A stretch of DNA of 64,000 nucleotides from Prevotella sp. HUN102 (GTDB lineage Bacteria > Bacteroidota > Bacteroidia > Bacteroidales > Bacteroidaceae), in contig NZ_JIAF01000001.1 in NCBI RefSeq assembly GCF_000688375.1, forward strand, positions 248,001 to 312,000, written 5' to 3'. The notes under the pieces are model-generated. The model searched no databases. It saw only the letters and a list, made by a program, of their open reading frames with translations, and had not been told where the DNA came from. Numbering within the stretch: position 1 is the first letter of the stretch; the number at the start of each line of letters is the position of its first letter. A program made the position numbers and the translations under genes. Shown here in pieces: positions 56,424 to 64,000 of this stretch.

Positions 56424-56489
56424 ATCAGCGCAATCTGCGTAATCTGCGAGAGCCAATTTCTCTTACAGGTTTACGCAGATTGCGCTGAT
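56424..56489. repeat. CGCAGAT-type long dyad, copy 3
   Basis: Arms ATCAGCGCAATCTGCGTAA... and ...TTACGCAGATTGCGCTGAT pair perfectly over 19 bases, then imperfectly towards the loop. It lies just beyond the pgl stop and may end that transcript. Confidence 0.75.
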
Positions 56490-56515
56490 ATTTTATGATT
56501 CTGAGAGAGCAGAGA

Positions 56516-57220
56516 TTACTCTGCTGCTGCCTCGTCGGCAAATATTTCAACCTCTCTGAGTGAATGATGAACGATGTAGGCAGCAGGACCGCTGTCAGCC
56601 TCATCGGCAAACGATTGCAGAATAGGGGCTTTTGATGCGCCGGTCATCAGGAATATGATGTTCAGGGCGCGCATAATCGGCTGCCCGGTCAATGCCACTC
56701 GCTGCTGTCCACTCGTCGGATGCGTTCCAACGGCATAAACATTTTCTGTCGTCAAGAGATTTTCTTGTCCCGGAAAGATGGAAGACGTGTGGCCGTCGTC
56801 GCCTGCACCCAGAAGAACCACGTCGAAAACGGGCAACCCTTCTACTATCGGCACTTGTCTGGCTACGAGTGCTGAATATCTTTCGGCTTCTTCTTCAGGA
56901 TTGTTTTCTCCCATAATGCGAAACACATTATCGGGATTTACAGGCACACGATTGAATAAATGTTCGCGCGTCATTCTGTAATTGCTCTGCGAATCGTCAG
57001 GGGCTACGCAACGTTCGTCCACCCAATAGAAACGGATTCGCTGCCAAGGCGTGGCATCCGAAAACTCGTCAGCCCATATATCGAACATCAATGCGGGCGT
57101 ACTGCCACCACTTAACGCGATGTTGAATACTTCTTTATTGCTTGAATTTATCAGTTCGAGAATATGACGAACCAATGCTTTGGAAGTGTCTGATGGTGTG
57201 GGAAATATATTCTTTATCAT
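56516..57220 (-). CDS. pgl: 6-phosphogluconolactonase
   Basis: Hydrolyses 6-phosphogluconolactone to 6-phosphogluconate, the second step of the oxidative pentose phosphate pathway. The 234-residue protein is of the DevB/SOL type: ALSGGSTPALMFD near residue 40, the YWVDERCVAPDDSQSNYRM block, and LGAGDDGHTSSIFP. Normal length. Last gene of gnd-zwf-pgl, 21 bp after zwf. Confidence 0.95.
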   Translation of the reverse strand: MIKNIFPTPSDTSKALVRHILELINSSNKEVFNIALSGGSTPALMFDIWADEFSDATPWQRIRFYWVDERCVAPDDSQSNYRMTREHLFNRVPVNPDNVFRIMGENNPEEEAERYSALVARQVPIVEGLPVFDVVLLGAGDDGHTSSIFPGQENLLTTENVYAVGTHPTSGQQRVALTGQPIMRALNIIFLMTGASKAPILQSFADEADSGPAAYIVHHSLREVEIFADEAAAE

Positions 57221-57241
57221 ATTGCATTTAGGCAGCTTGAA

Positions 57242-58738
57242 TTACAGTTCGCAATACAAGTCTGTATTGGTAAGGTTCTTGCAGGGATTGGTCCATTCTG
57301 CACCGTGTTCTCTTACGAGTTTTTCGCTCTCGAGAGGTCCCCAAGTGCCGGCAGGATAACCATACAGATGTGCTTCGGGATGCTCTTCCCAATACTTCAG
57401 GATGGGATCAAAGAACTTCCACGATGCCTCCACCGCATCGCTGCGGGTAAAGAGTGTAGGGTCGCCCTTGATGCTGTCGTCTATCAGTCTTGCGTATGCA
57501 TCCATAATGGATTTGCCATCCATACTGTCGTAAGTGAAATCCATTGCAACCTGCTTCACGTCGAAGCCGGAACCGGGCACCTTCATACCGAGGTTCAGCA
57601 CCATTCCTTCGTTGGGTTGGATGCGAAGTGTGAGTTTGTTGGGACGTGGATGCTGCCCTAACGTTCCCTTGAACATCTGGTGTGGTGCCGCCTTGAAGTG
57701 AACCACGATTTCCGTTACCTTCGTAGGCATCTGCTTTCCTGTGCGAATGTAGAAAGGAACGCCGTTCCATCGCCAGTTGTCTATCTCCAGTTTCATTGCA
57801 ACATAAGTTTCGGTGCGCGAGTTTGGATTGACACCTTTCTCCTCACGATAGCCCTTCTTGTCGCCTTCAGTCATATATTGCCCTCGAACGATGTTTTCAT
57901 TGAAATCTTCTTCAGTGAGAGGTCTCAGCGATTCATACACCTTTACCACTTCATTACGGAAATAATCTGCATCAAACTTTGATGGTGGTTCCATCGCTGT
58001 CAGTGCAACGAGCTGTATGAGATGGTTCTGCACCATATCGCGAAGCGTACCCGTAGTGTCGTAGAAGCCACCACGGTTTTCGATTCCGAGATTCTCAACT
58101 GCCGTAACCTCTACGTAGTCAATGTAATTACGATTCCAGAGAGGTTCAAAAATGCCATTGGCAAAACGGAATGCCAGTAAGTTCTGCGCCGTTTCCTTGC
58201 CCAAAAAGTGATCAATACGATATACCTGATGTTCCTCGAATGCTGAACTGTATATCCTGTTAAGCTCCAATGCCGACTCAAGATTGTATCCGAAAGGCTT
58301 TTCAACGATGATTCGCGATCCCGGAGTGTTCAATCCAGCACGTTTCAGATGCAAAGGCACAACACCATATAGCGAAGGTGGGGTGGCAAGATAGAAGAGA
58401 AGATTGTCCGGATTTTCTGTTTTGGTGAGTTCTGCAATGCGCTGACGCAGCAGAGGATAGCCTTCTTCCTTTGCAGGATCTATTGAAAGATAATGCAGAT
58501 GTCCCACAAACTTCTTCATTGTAGACTCATCCCGTTCCTCTTCCTTCACGAAAATGTGAAGCTGTTCCAGTATGTATTTCTGATATTCTGCGTCTTCATA
58601 ATCGGTACGTGATACTCCGATGATGGAGAAATCGCCCGTAAGCCGCTCGTCTTTGAAGAGCGAATAGAGAGCAGGCATAAGTTTTCGCTTGGTAAGGTCG
58701 CCTGAAGCCCCGAATATTATCATTGAAAAATTATCCAT
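57242..58738 (-). CDS. zwf: Glucose-6-phosphate 1-dehydrogenase
   Basis: Oxidises glucose 6-phosphate to the lactone, the entry step of the pathway, reducing NADP or NAD. The 498-residue protein (ATG at 58738; an upstream in-frame ATG at 58780 is possible) starts MDNFSMIIFGASGDLTKRKL, the Rossmann dinucleotide motif, and has the catalytic RIDHFLGKE (about residues 175-183) and EKPFG. Normal length. Middle gene of the operon. Confidence 0.96.
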   Translation of the reverse strand: MDNFSMIIFGASGDLTKRKLMPALYSLFKDERLTGDFSIIGVSRTDYEDAEYQKYILEQLHIFVKEEERDESTMKKFVGHLHYLSIDPAKEEGYPLLRQRIAELTKTENPDNLLFYLATPPSLYGVVPLHLKRAGLNTPGSRIIVEKPFGYNLESALELNRIYSSAFEEHQVYRIDHFLGKETAQNLLAFRFANGIFEPLWNRNYIDYVEVTAVENLGIENRGGFYDTTGTLRDMVQNHLIQLVALTAMEPPSKFDADYFRNEVVKVYESLRPLTEEDFNENIVRGQYMTEGDKKGYREEKGVNPNSRTETYVAMKLEIDNWRWNGVPFYIRTGKQMPTKVTEIVVHFKAAPHQMFKGTLGQHPRPNKLTLRIQPNEGMVLNLGMKVPGSGFDVKQVAMDFTYDSMDGKSIMDAYARLIDDSIKGDPTLFTRSDAVEASWKFFDPILKYWEEHPEAHLYGYPAGTWGPLESEKLVREHGAEWTNPCKNLTNTDLYCEL

Positions 58739-58819
58739 TTTCTTGTGTCTTTGAGATTGAATGATGGACGATGATGCCATCTTTCATCATTTTTCATTGT
58801 GCATTATATGTTTCTAATC

Positions 58820-60295
58820 TCATACATTATATGTTCCCGACTTTGTATTGCCACCACGACCAGTCCAATTTTCGTGGAAAAATTCGCCACGTTCTTTGTC
58901 TTTCCGCTCGAAAGTATGTGCTCCGAAGTAATCTCTCTGCGCCTGAATCATATTCGCAGAAAGGTCTGTTGACGTGAGAGAGTAGAAATAATTCAATGCA
59001 GAAGAGAAAGCCGGAACAGGCAGCCCCTCTGTTAATGCAAGCGCAACAAGCTGCTTCCATCCGTTCAGCAACTCATTCATTTCGGCAGTGAAGTAAGGGG
59101 CTAGCAGCAGATGCTTTGGTTTCTCGCTGCCTTCATACGCTTTTGCAATGTCATTGAGGAATGCACTCCTGATGATACAGCCACCACGCCACATCCGAGC
59201 AATGGAAGCCATATCGAGATTCCAGTCAAATTTGTCGCTTGCTGTCTGAAGAACGGAAAATCCCTGTGCATAGCTCACGAGCTTTGATGCGTAGAGGGCG
59301 GCATAAACGTTTGACAATAATGTCTCACGGTCGGCTACCTGCTTGACATCTGACTGTGGAAAAGCCGTCGAAGCCAGTCCGCGCATATCCTTTTGAGCCG
59401 AAAGACTGCGCTCGAATACGGCCGTTGCAATCAATCCCAACGGCATACCGAGTTCCATTGCGTTGATAACCGACCACTTACCGGTGCCTTTCTGTCCAGC
59501 AGCATCGAGAATATGGTCAATCAGGTAGCTGCCGTCTGCCTCACGATGGCGCAATATCTGTGCAGTAATCTCAATCAGATAGCTGTTCAGTCTGCCCTTG
59601 TTCCATCCCTCGAATACGTCTGCCATCTCCTCGTTTGTCATACCGCCGAGGTGCTTCATTACCCAGTATGCCTCGGAAATGAGCTGCATATCTCCGTATT
59701 CAATACCGTTGTGAATCATTTTTACGAAGTGTCCAGCCCCCTGAGGACCTACCCATTGGCAGCAAGGACTGCCGTCTTCCGCCTTAGCCGAAATACTTTG
59801 GAGCACAGGCTGCACGCTTTCCCAAGCCTCTTTCGAGCCACCGGGCATAATGGATGCACCATTCAATGCACCTTCTTCGCCACCGGAAACGCCACTTCCC
59901 ACAAACAGGAAGCCTTTTTCTTCGGCCAAAGCCACACGACGGTTGGTATCTTCATAGTTTGAATTACCTCCGTCAATCATTATATCGCCCGGAGAAAGCA
60001 ACGGGAAAAGCTGTTCCATCAATTCGTCCACGGCCTTTCCGGCACGCACCATCATCATAATCTTTCGGGGTTGAGCTATTGATTGAACGAAAGATGCCAT
60101 ATCCGTATAGCCCTCAATGCTTTTACCTTTAGCCCGACCGTCCATAAAACGCTCCACAACACCTTCCTCAATCCCGGGTACTGTACGGTTATATACCGAC
60201 ACCTGCCAGCCATTGTTTGCCATATTCAAGGCAAGATTCTCGCCCATTACTGCAAGTCCGATAAGTCCGATATCCGATTTCTTCTGATTTTCCAT
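58820..60295 (-). CDS. gnd: 6-phosphogluconate dehydrogenase (decarboxylating)
   Basis: Converts 6-phosphogluconate to ribulose 5-phosphate and CO2, the third step. The 491-residue protein has the N-terminal IGLIGLAVMGENLALN dinucleotide fold, GGNSNYEDT, the substrate-binding GSGVSGGEEGA and catalytic HFVKMIHNGIEYGDMQ. It is the long form (about 470-490). First gene of the operon, with the minus-strand box TAACTTTG at 60415-60408. Confidence 0.96.
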   Translation of the reverse strand: MENQKKSDIGLIGLAVMGENLALNMANNGWQVSVYNRTVPGIEEGVVERFMDGRAKGKSIEGYTDMASFVQSIAQPRKIMMMVRAGKAVDELMEQLFPLLSPGDIMIDGGNSNYEDTNRRVALAEEKGFLFVGSGVSGGEEGALNGASIMPGGSKEAWESVQPVLQSISAKAEDGSPCCQWVGPQGAGHFVKMIHNGIEYGDMQLISEAYWVMKHLGGMTNEEMADVFEGWNKGRLNSYLIEITAQILRHREADGSYLIDHILDAAGQKGTGKWSVINAMELGMPLGLIATAVFERSLSAQKDMRGLASTAFPQSDVKQVADRETLLSNVYAALYASKLVSYAQGFSVLQTASDKFDWNLDMASIARMWRGGCIIRSAFLNDIAKAYEGSEKPKHLLLAPYFTAEMNELLNGWKQLVALALTEGLPVPAFSSALNYFYSLTSTDLSANMIQAQRDYFGAHTFERKDKERGEFFHENWTGRGGNTKSGTYNV

Positions 60296-60407
60296 CCGTT
60301 TACCTTAATTATATATTCGTATTTTATTTTACCAATCAACTGTTGAATTATCTGTGATAGCTCCTATCCTGACGAGCATTATCCTTGAAACAGTATTTCT
60401 TCATTCG

Positions 60408-60415
60408 CAAAGTTA
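60408..60415 (-). promoter_or_regulatory. -7 box of the gnd-zwf-pgl operon
   Basis: TAACTTTG on the minus strand, about 110 bp before the gnd ATG. Confidence 0.45.
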
Positions 60416-60532
60416 ATCAATTTTTTCAGCGATTCCTAATTTTTCCGATTGAAAGATTTGATGTAGCAATAGATAAAATCTATTATATGTTTGCGATTAG
60501 CGTATTACTGTCTTCGATAGTTTTGTCTGCAC

Positions 60533-60566
60533 TTTTGCGCTAATTGGAAAATAATATTTATCTTTG
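60533..60566 (+). promoter_or_regulatory. Promoter of the ABC exporter genes
   Basis: TTTTG (60533-60537) and TATCTTTG (60559-60566) with a 21-bp spacer, 20 bp before the ATG at 60587. Confidence 0.65.
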
Positions 60567-60586
60567 TGGACTAAAAATATCTTATT

Positions 60587-61960
60587 ATGTTGAAAACATT
60601 AATAACAATATGGTTTAAGCAGAAGCGAAGGAGCTTTAAGTGGCTTACGCTTTTTATGACGCTTTATTTCTACACCATATTCATAGGCAGCTTTGTTTTC
60701 GGGCTTATCGAATCGGGAATAACCTACGGAGAACTGAGGGAAATAAACTGGATAGCCATCGTTCCCGTAATTCTTGTTTCCATTATGGGTTTCGACATCA
60801 TTTCAAAACTGCTGTTCAAGCGTGGAAAAGCCACAATGGATGCGTTTCTGAAAACCCGGCCGGTGGACAAATCCTCTTGGGGAAAGTTCATCGTGGTGGA
60901 AAATCTCTTTGAAAACTGGAACATCTTCTGGGCAGTTCCAATGTCAATCGCAGCTTTCATCCTTATGCCGCTGCATCAGGCACTGGTAGCTGCCATACTG
61001 ATTATCCTCTTTTCGCTCGCCAATGGCATTGCCGTAACGGCCTTCTATACTGCCAAAGGATGGGAATACAAGATGGCAGTAGTTACCGGATGGATTTTCT
61101 GGACAGTAGTATCATCGCTGCATTCCTTCAATTTCTTCAACTTGCCTTGGGCTGTTCACGTCGGACTCTTCATTCTGATGTGCCTCTTTTCCATTTGGAT
61201 AACAGTCTATTACATCTGCAAGTTAAAGGTTTACGTAGAGCCGAAACAGGAAGAAAAGCATTCTACGAAAGTGGGTACACGCTCTCTCTATGCGATGGAA
61301 TACCGGGCTTTTTTCCGAAGCAAGCGACTGCGCTTCTTCGTCTTCTTCATATTGTTTATGATTTTCAACGCCTACTTGCAGACATCCAACGGCATTGACG
61401 AGATAGGACCGTTTATGCACTACTATGGAGTACCATTCGCCATCCTTTTTGCAAGTGCCATCTATCTGCAATTTACCTTTGCCATCGAGGGAAACTTCTT
61501 CGACGGACTCTGGAGCCGCCCTGTTCCTGTCAGGGAAATCCTTGTCAGAAAGTTTAATTTCGGTGGACTCCTCACGCTGCTTAGTGGCTTGCTCGTGCTG
61601 CCGGTATGCTGGATGAACGACATTGAGCTGCTTTTCGTCCTTTCAACCATCGTGTTGGGCATCGGATTCGCCAATCCGATATTGCTTCTCTTTGCTCTGA
61701 CTACAAAGCGAATAGACCTCTTCACAACTGGATTTATGAACTATCAGGGCAGCGACTTCTCGCTGAACTCCTTTGCCGTTACGCTGACCGTACTCGGCGG
61801 ACCGATGCTGATTCTCGCTTTCTGTCCGATGAATATAACCATTCTGCTGTACTTCATCCTCGGCGGACTGGGGCTTGCCGCACACAGACTGATTATCAAC
61901 AAGATTTCAGAACTATACATCAACAACCGTTACAAGCATTTCGAGCGATACAGAAGCTGA
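60587..61960 (+). CDS. DUF5687-family ABC transporter permease
   Basis: A 457-residue inner-membrane protein with about ten to twelve predicted membrane segments in two similar halves (for example WIAIVPVILVSIMGFDIISK and LLTLLSGLLVLPVCWM) separated by a charged loop (VEPKQEEKHSTKV, about residues 217-229). It matches the DUF5687 family, permease subunits paired with an ATPase. The ATP-binding gene follows about 110 bp later on the same strand, completing a simple exporter. Cargo unknown. Confidence 0.85.
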   Translation: MLKTLITIWFKQKRRSFKWLTLFMTLYFYTIFIGSFVFGLIESGITYGELREINWIAIVPVILVSIMGFDIISKLLFKRGKATMDAFLKTRPVDKSSWGKFIVVENLFENWNIFWAVPMSIAAFILMPLHQALVAAILIILFSLANGIAVTAFYTAKGWEYKMAVVTGWIFWTVVSSLHSFNFFNLPWAVHVGLFILMCLFSIWITVYYICKLKVYVEPKQEEKHSTKVGTRSLYAMEYRAFFRSKRLRFFVFFILFMIFNAYLQTSNGIDEIGPFMHYYGVPFAILFASAIYLQFTFAIEGNFFDGLWSRPVPVREILVRKFNFGGLLTLLSGLLVLPVCWMNDIELLFVLSTIVLGIGFANPILLLFALTTKRIDLFTTGFMNYQGSDFSLNSFAVTLTVLGGPMLILAFCPMNITILLYFILGGLGLAAHRLIINKISELYINNRYKHFERYRS

Positions 61961-62071
61961 TGCCTCCGTGCTTCTGCCCGATAACGGCATTCAGCAATTA
62001 CCTTATTAATATATAAACAACAGCCCTTCGCATTGACCCAATGCAGAAGTGGAAAACAAAATACAGAATAT

Positions 62072-62779
62072 ATGGAAATCAGAATAGAGAACCTCAAGAA
62101 GATATACGGCGAAAAGACCGTGATAGACATTCCGGAACTGGCTCTGAATCAGGGAGAACTCGTGGGACTTGTGGGAAACAACGGAGCCGGAAAAACCACA
62201 TTGATGCGGCTGATGCTCGACCTTATCAAGGCCGACGGCGGACGTGTGCTCTCTAATGGCAATCAAGTGGATGAGGACGAGGCGTGGAAGAAATACACAG
62301 GTTCATTTATCGACAAGAGTTTCCTCATCGACTACTACACACCGGAGGAATTTTTCGACTTCATCGGCAATGTCTACGGCATCGATGCTGACACCATTAC
62401 TGGGCGTCTGTCGCAATTTGAATCGCTGATGCGCGACGAAATCATCGGAACGGGCAAGTATATCCGTAATTTCTCCGAAGGAAACCGTCAGAAAATCGGT
62501 ATCATTGCGGCAATGATTATCAATCCCGATTTCCTCATTCTCGACGAACCGTTCAACTATCTCGACCCGTCTTCGCAGATAACGATAGCCAAACTGATTC
62601 AGAAAATCAACAAGGAACTCGGCACTACCGTGCTTCTTTCAAGCCACAATCTCAACTTCGTTTCCGAAATCTCCACCCGTATCATCCTGATGGAGAAGGG
62701 AATCGTGCTCAGGGACATTTCCAATGTGGATGGTTCTGCCGAGAAAGAACTTCAGGAATATTTTGAAGGTACGGAATAA
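62072..62779 (+). CDS. ABC transporter ATP-binding protein
   Basis: The 235-residue ATPase partner of the DUF5687 permease. ATG at 62072 is preferred over an upstream in-frame start because the fold begins MEIRIENLKKIYGEKTV. Walker A is GNNGAGKTT (about 36-44), the signature loop FSEGNRQKIGI replaces LSGGQ (about 136-146), Walker B is DFLILDEPFNYLDP (about 154-167), and the switch His is in SSHNLNFV. In-frame codons after the stop continue as protein-like sequence (see the remnant at 62780). Confidence 0.92.
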   Translation: MEIRIENLKKIYGEKTVIDIPELALNQGELVGLVGNNGAGKTTLMRLMLDLIKADGGRVLSNGNQVDEDEAWKKYTGSFIDKSFLIDYYTPEEFFDFIGNVYGIDADTITGRLSQFESLMRDEIIGTGKYIRNFSEGNRQKIGIIAAMIINPDFLILDEPFNYLDPSSQITIAKLIQKINKELGTTVLLSSHNLNFVSEISTRIILMEKGIVLRDISNVDGSAEKELQEYFEGTE

Positions 62780-62865
62780 TCATTTGGAGTAAGAGAGTTT
62801 ACGAGCAACAGTCCCGAGCAAATAGCTGAATGGTATGACTTCTATAAAAATGGTTTCGTGAGATA
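62780..62865 (+). pseudogene. Possible gene remnant behind the ABC ATPase gene
   Basis: Directly after the ABC stop codon and in the same frame, 27 codons (FGVREFTSNSPEQIAEW, YDFYKNGFVR) read as plausible protein before a TAA. There is no start codon or partner, so this may be the tail of a lost gene. Family unknown. Confidence 0.35.
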
Positions 62866-62893
62866 AGGTTATTTTTCAGAGATACTAAAATTT

Positions 62894-63301
62894 ATGTTCA
62901 TAACGTCAAACATAAAAGCCACGTTTCCGTGCAATTTACAGAGCGTTTGGCAAGTCGTAACATCGCTAACAGACTATTCGTGGAGAAGTGATGTTGAAAA
63001 GATAGAGGTCATATCAGACACGCAATTTGCAGAAATAACGAAGAGTGGATATAAGACAACTTTCACGGTAACAAGACAAGAACCTTTTTGTCTTTGGGAG
63101 TTTGATGTGGAGAATGACAATATGAAAGGACATTGGGTCGGTGTCTTCAGTGGCAATGAAAAGAATACTACGATTGACTTTACAGAACACATTGAGCCTA
63201 AGAAATGGTTTATGATTCCGTTTGTGAAGATTTATTTAAAATATAGGCAAGTTAAGTATGTCAGAGATTTAAGGAACGTGTTAAAAAGAGTACGACCATA
63301 G
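62894..63301 (+). CDS. SRPBCC-family protein
   Basis: A 135-residue protein of the SRPBCC (START/polyketide-cyclase-like) fold, small cavities that bind hydrophobic ligands. It opens with the typical beta-strand and helix pattern SNIKATFPCNLQSVWQVVTSLTDYSWRSDVEKIEV, then alternates strands (FTVTRQEPFCLWEFDVEND, WVGVFSGNEKNTTIDFTEHI) and ends in the long amphipathic helix (YLKYRQVKYVRDLRNVLKRV). No signal peptide. Ligand and role unknown. Confidence 0.8.
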   Translation: MFITSNIKATFPCNLQSVWQVVTSLTDYSWRSDVEKIEVISDTQFAEITKSGYKTTFTVTRQEPFCLWEFDVENDNMKGHWVGVFSGNEKNTTIDFTEHIEPKKWFMIPFVKIYLKYRQVKYVRDLRNVLKRVRP

Positions 63302-63715
63302 AGTTTTGGAAACCATTATGACAAAATACGAATTGATAATGATGCTTCTCCCTGATTATGGTCAGTTGTTGGGATTATCCTTACAGTGCTGAGCTTACTC
63401 TCCGCTTTTTTCTTGATAGGACAAGCGAACAGGCTTACAGGAAACAAGTGCAGATGCAGCGAAGTTTCCAACAGATTTATTCACAACAGCACCGTTCGGG
63501 CATTACACTCTTCTTGCTTCTTCTGTTGTTCTGAAACAGCTTTGTAAATAACTGATAATCAATAGATAAAATATCTATTTGCAAACGTGCGAAGAATGCG
63601 TTCCATTCTTCGCACGTTTGCATTGCGTTTTTGCGAAGATTGAAATGCAATCTTCGCACGTTTGGAAAACACGTGCAGGTTCGAGAAAATCAAGGGACTG
63701 AACAAGGGAAATTCT
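63302..63715. other. 414-bp region between the SRPBCC gene and uvrA
   Basis: No intact gene. 63318-63530 can be read as pieces of a membrane-like protein in shifting frames (for example LWSVVGIILTVLSLLSAFF), possibly a decayed gene. The 22-bp-unit element locus F is at 63580-63667. Confidence 0.5.
63580..63667. repeat. Four-unit 22-bp dyad element, locus F (best preserved)
   Basis: Four 22-bp units. Units 1 and 2 form a perfect hairpin with stem TGCAAACGTGCGAAGAATG (19 bp) and a 4-base loop; units 3 and 4 form a second hairpin with stem TGCGAAGATTG. It lies between the converging SRPBCC and uvrA genes. Confidence 0.9.
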
Positions 63716-64000
63716 TTATCCGTTCAGCTTCGCTGCAAGATACTTTCCTGTGATGCTTTCCTTGCGTTTTGCTATCTCTTCCGGCGTACCTGCTGCCACC
63801 AGTTTTCCTCCGTTTTCGCCTCCATCCGGACCAATGTCGATAATATGGTCGGCTGATTTGATTACGTCCATATTATGTTCTATCACGAGTACGCTATGCC
63901 CTCTCTCTATCAGCGCGTCGAATGCTTTCAGGAGTCGCTTTATATCGTGGAAATGAAGGCCTGTTGTAGGTTCGTCGAAGATGAAGAGGGTTGGTGCCTG
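63716..64000 (-). CDS. uvrA: Excinuclease ABC subunit A, C-terminal end (partial)
   Basis: The minus strand from the window edge reads 94 codons and a stop of UvrA, the damage-sensing ATPase of nucleotide excision repair. Visible motifs are the Walker [17 protein letters not shown], the switch [21 protein letters not shown], and the conserved tail [20 protein letters not shown], ending [10 protein letters not shown]. The rest of the gene lies beyond 64000. Confidence 0.95.
   Translation of the reverse strand, partial: QAPTLFIFDEPTTGLHFHDIKRLLKAFDALIERGHSVLVIEHNMDVIKSADHIIDIGPDGGENGGKLVAAGTPEEIAKRKESITGKYLAAKLNG

Larger units (their letters stand above)
55794..56515. other. 722-bp repeat-rich region between converging genes
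   Basis: No gene. In order: terminator (55881-55920), 22-bp-unit element locus E (55917-56004), a diverged GAATTATG-type repeat (about 56159-56215), and two CGCAGAT-type long dyads (56273-56336 and 56424-56489). This is the densest collection of repeats in the window. Confidence 0.7.

Overview
The window looks like a chromosome segment of a Bacteroidota bacterium, most probably Prevotella or a close relative. Reasons: promoters follow the TTTG / TAnnTTTG pattern of this phylum (for example 31917-31948 and 60533-60566); the F-type ATP synthase genes run beta-epsilon first, then I-like, a, c, b, delta, alpha, gamma; one protein carries a probable type IX secretion C-terminal signal; and several families are confined mostly to Bacteroidota (DUF5112/DUF5113 kinase, DUF5932 response regulator, DUF5687, SusC-like TonB receptor architecture, short RpoD). 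The species call is inference.

Layout. 1-1.4 kb: an IS982-family element. 1.6-12 kb: rnz with a lipoprotein gene, mazG and valS transcribed divergently, a clostripain-like lipoprotein, a DUF169 gene with no usual start codon, an MmcQ/YjbR gene and a LacI-type regulator. 12-17 kb: a fused double sensor kinase, its response regulator and an AbgT-like membrane protein. 17-19 kb: tRNA-Cys, small membrane proteins and rnpB (RNase P RNA). 19.6-29 kb: htrA, a patatin-like phospholipase, a 1436-residue helicase/nuclease-fold protein, and a TonB-dependent receptor. 29-31.5 kb: rpoD and an IS30-family element. 32-38 kb: exported metalloprotease, exported nitroreductase, Sel1-repeat protein, LRR protein. 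38.5-43.3 kb: a small glycan locus (two glycosyltransferases facing left; a flippase and a glycosyltransferase facing right). 43.5-51.9 kb: pfkA and the complete ATP synthase operon. 52-53.3 kb: a gene remnant and a second, inverted IS982 copy. 53.3-64 kb: EFR1 ferredoxin, an unrecognised conserved protein, the oxidative pentose phosphate operon gnd-zwf-pgl, a two-gene ABC exporter, an SRPBCC protein, gene remnants, and the 3' end of uvrA.

Much of the window is housekeeping: glycolysis (pfkA), oxidative pentose phosphate pathway (gnd, zwf, pgl), ATP synthesis, translation (valS, tRNA-Cys), tRNA maturation (rnz, rnpB), transcription initiation (rpoD) and repair (uvrA).

The most unusual signal is in the intergenic DNA. 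A short element made of exactly four 22-bp units, with units in mixed orientation so that they can fold into tandem hairpins, occurs at six separate intergenic places (about 9.7, 19.2, 31.8, 38.2, 56.0 and 63.6 kb). Two further dispersed families, a roughly 75-bp sequence around GAATTATG and long CGCAGAT-type dyads, also lie only between genes. I found no CRISPR array, prophage or plasmid functions.
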